Below are positions 5,258 through 5,303 of a stretch of DNA of 5,303 bases, in pieces. The stretch is from an uncultured Rhodospirillales bacterium. Its GTDB lineage: Bacteria > Pseudomonadota > Alphaproteobacteria > Acetobacterales > Acetobacteraceae. How positions within the stretch are numbered: the first letter of the stretch is position 1; the number at the start of each line of letters is the position of its first letter. The position numbers and the translations under genes were made by a program. The stretch is taken from contig CAIYPH010000407.1 in the NCBI GenBank assembly GCA_903928045.1, positions 1 through 5,303 of the forward strand, read 5' to 3'. Below the pieces are notes generated by a model. The model saw only the letters and a list, made by a program, of their open reading frames with translations. It was not told where the DNA came from and made no database searches.

Positions 5258-5303
5258 GGCGGTCATCGCGGATCTTCGGTAAGGTTTGGTCACCACAACT
5301 GAA
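5258..5303. other. unassigned window end
   Basis: No start codon with a ribosome binding site, RNA gene or repeat could be supported in this short terminal stretch. It may be the upstream region or the beginning of a gene outside the window. An integrase would be expected nearby if the element is integrative, but none is visible. Confidence 0.3.

Overview
The window is GC-rich DNA and looks like the replication module of a small mobile element: a prophage, or an integrated phage-satellite (PICI-like) island. The host is probably an alphaproteobacterium. That guess rests on the base composition and on the style of the small basic proteins and the primase; nothing in the window fixes the taxon. 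No tRNA, rRNA, CRISPR array, insertion sequence, integrase or virion gene was seen.

All eight supported genes are on the minus strand, so transcription runs from right to left. At the right end is a 68-bp inverted repeat (5190-5257). Its arms carry a perfect DnaA-box sequence and a near-perfect partner. Next comes an unrecognised 180-residue gene of visibly lower GC (4592-5134). An AT-rich spacer follows, then a small excisionase/AlpA-type helix-turn-helix protein (4277-4501). A second spacer of about 130 bp (4146-4276) holds several inverted repeats, one of which encloses a ribosome binding site.

From 4145 leftward the genes form a tight operon: a 71-residue protein, an 811-residue primase-polymerase/DUF3987 replication protein, a 166-residue protein, a 76-residue ribbon-helix-helix-like protein preceded by a 6-codon leader ORF, a 132-residue protein, and a membrane protein that runs off the left edge. 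Four junctions are 4-nt stop/start overlaps (ATGA or GTGA), which indicates translational coupling.

The most striking feature lies in the gene just downstream of the primase. Three copies of a paired TGACAC...TGGACA motif occur within 1303-1460, two direct and one inverted, always with 18 bp between paired boxes. Each copy is read in a different frame or strand, so what is conserved is DNA, not peptide. This resembles an iteron origin beside its replication protein, as in satellite islands that carry an AlpA regulator, a primase/Rep and an adjacent origin. The working model is that the helix-turn-helix protein controls excision or transcription, the primase replicates the element from the iterons, and the DnaA-box palindrome recruits the host initiator or serves as a second control site. 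This model is inference.
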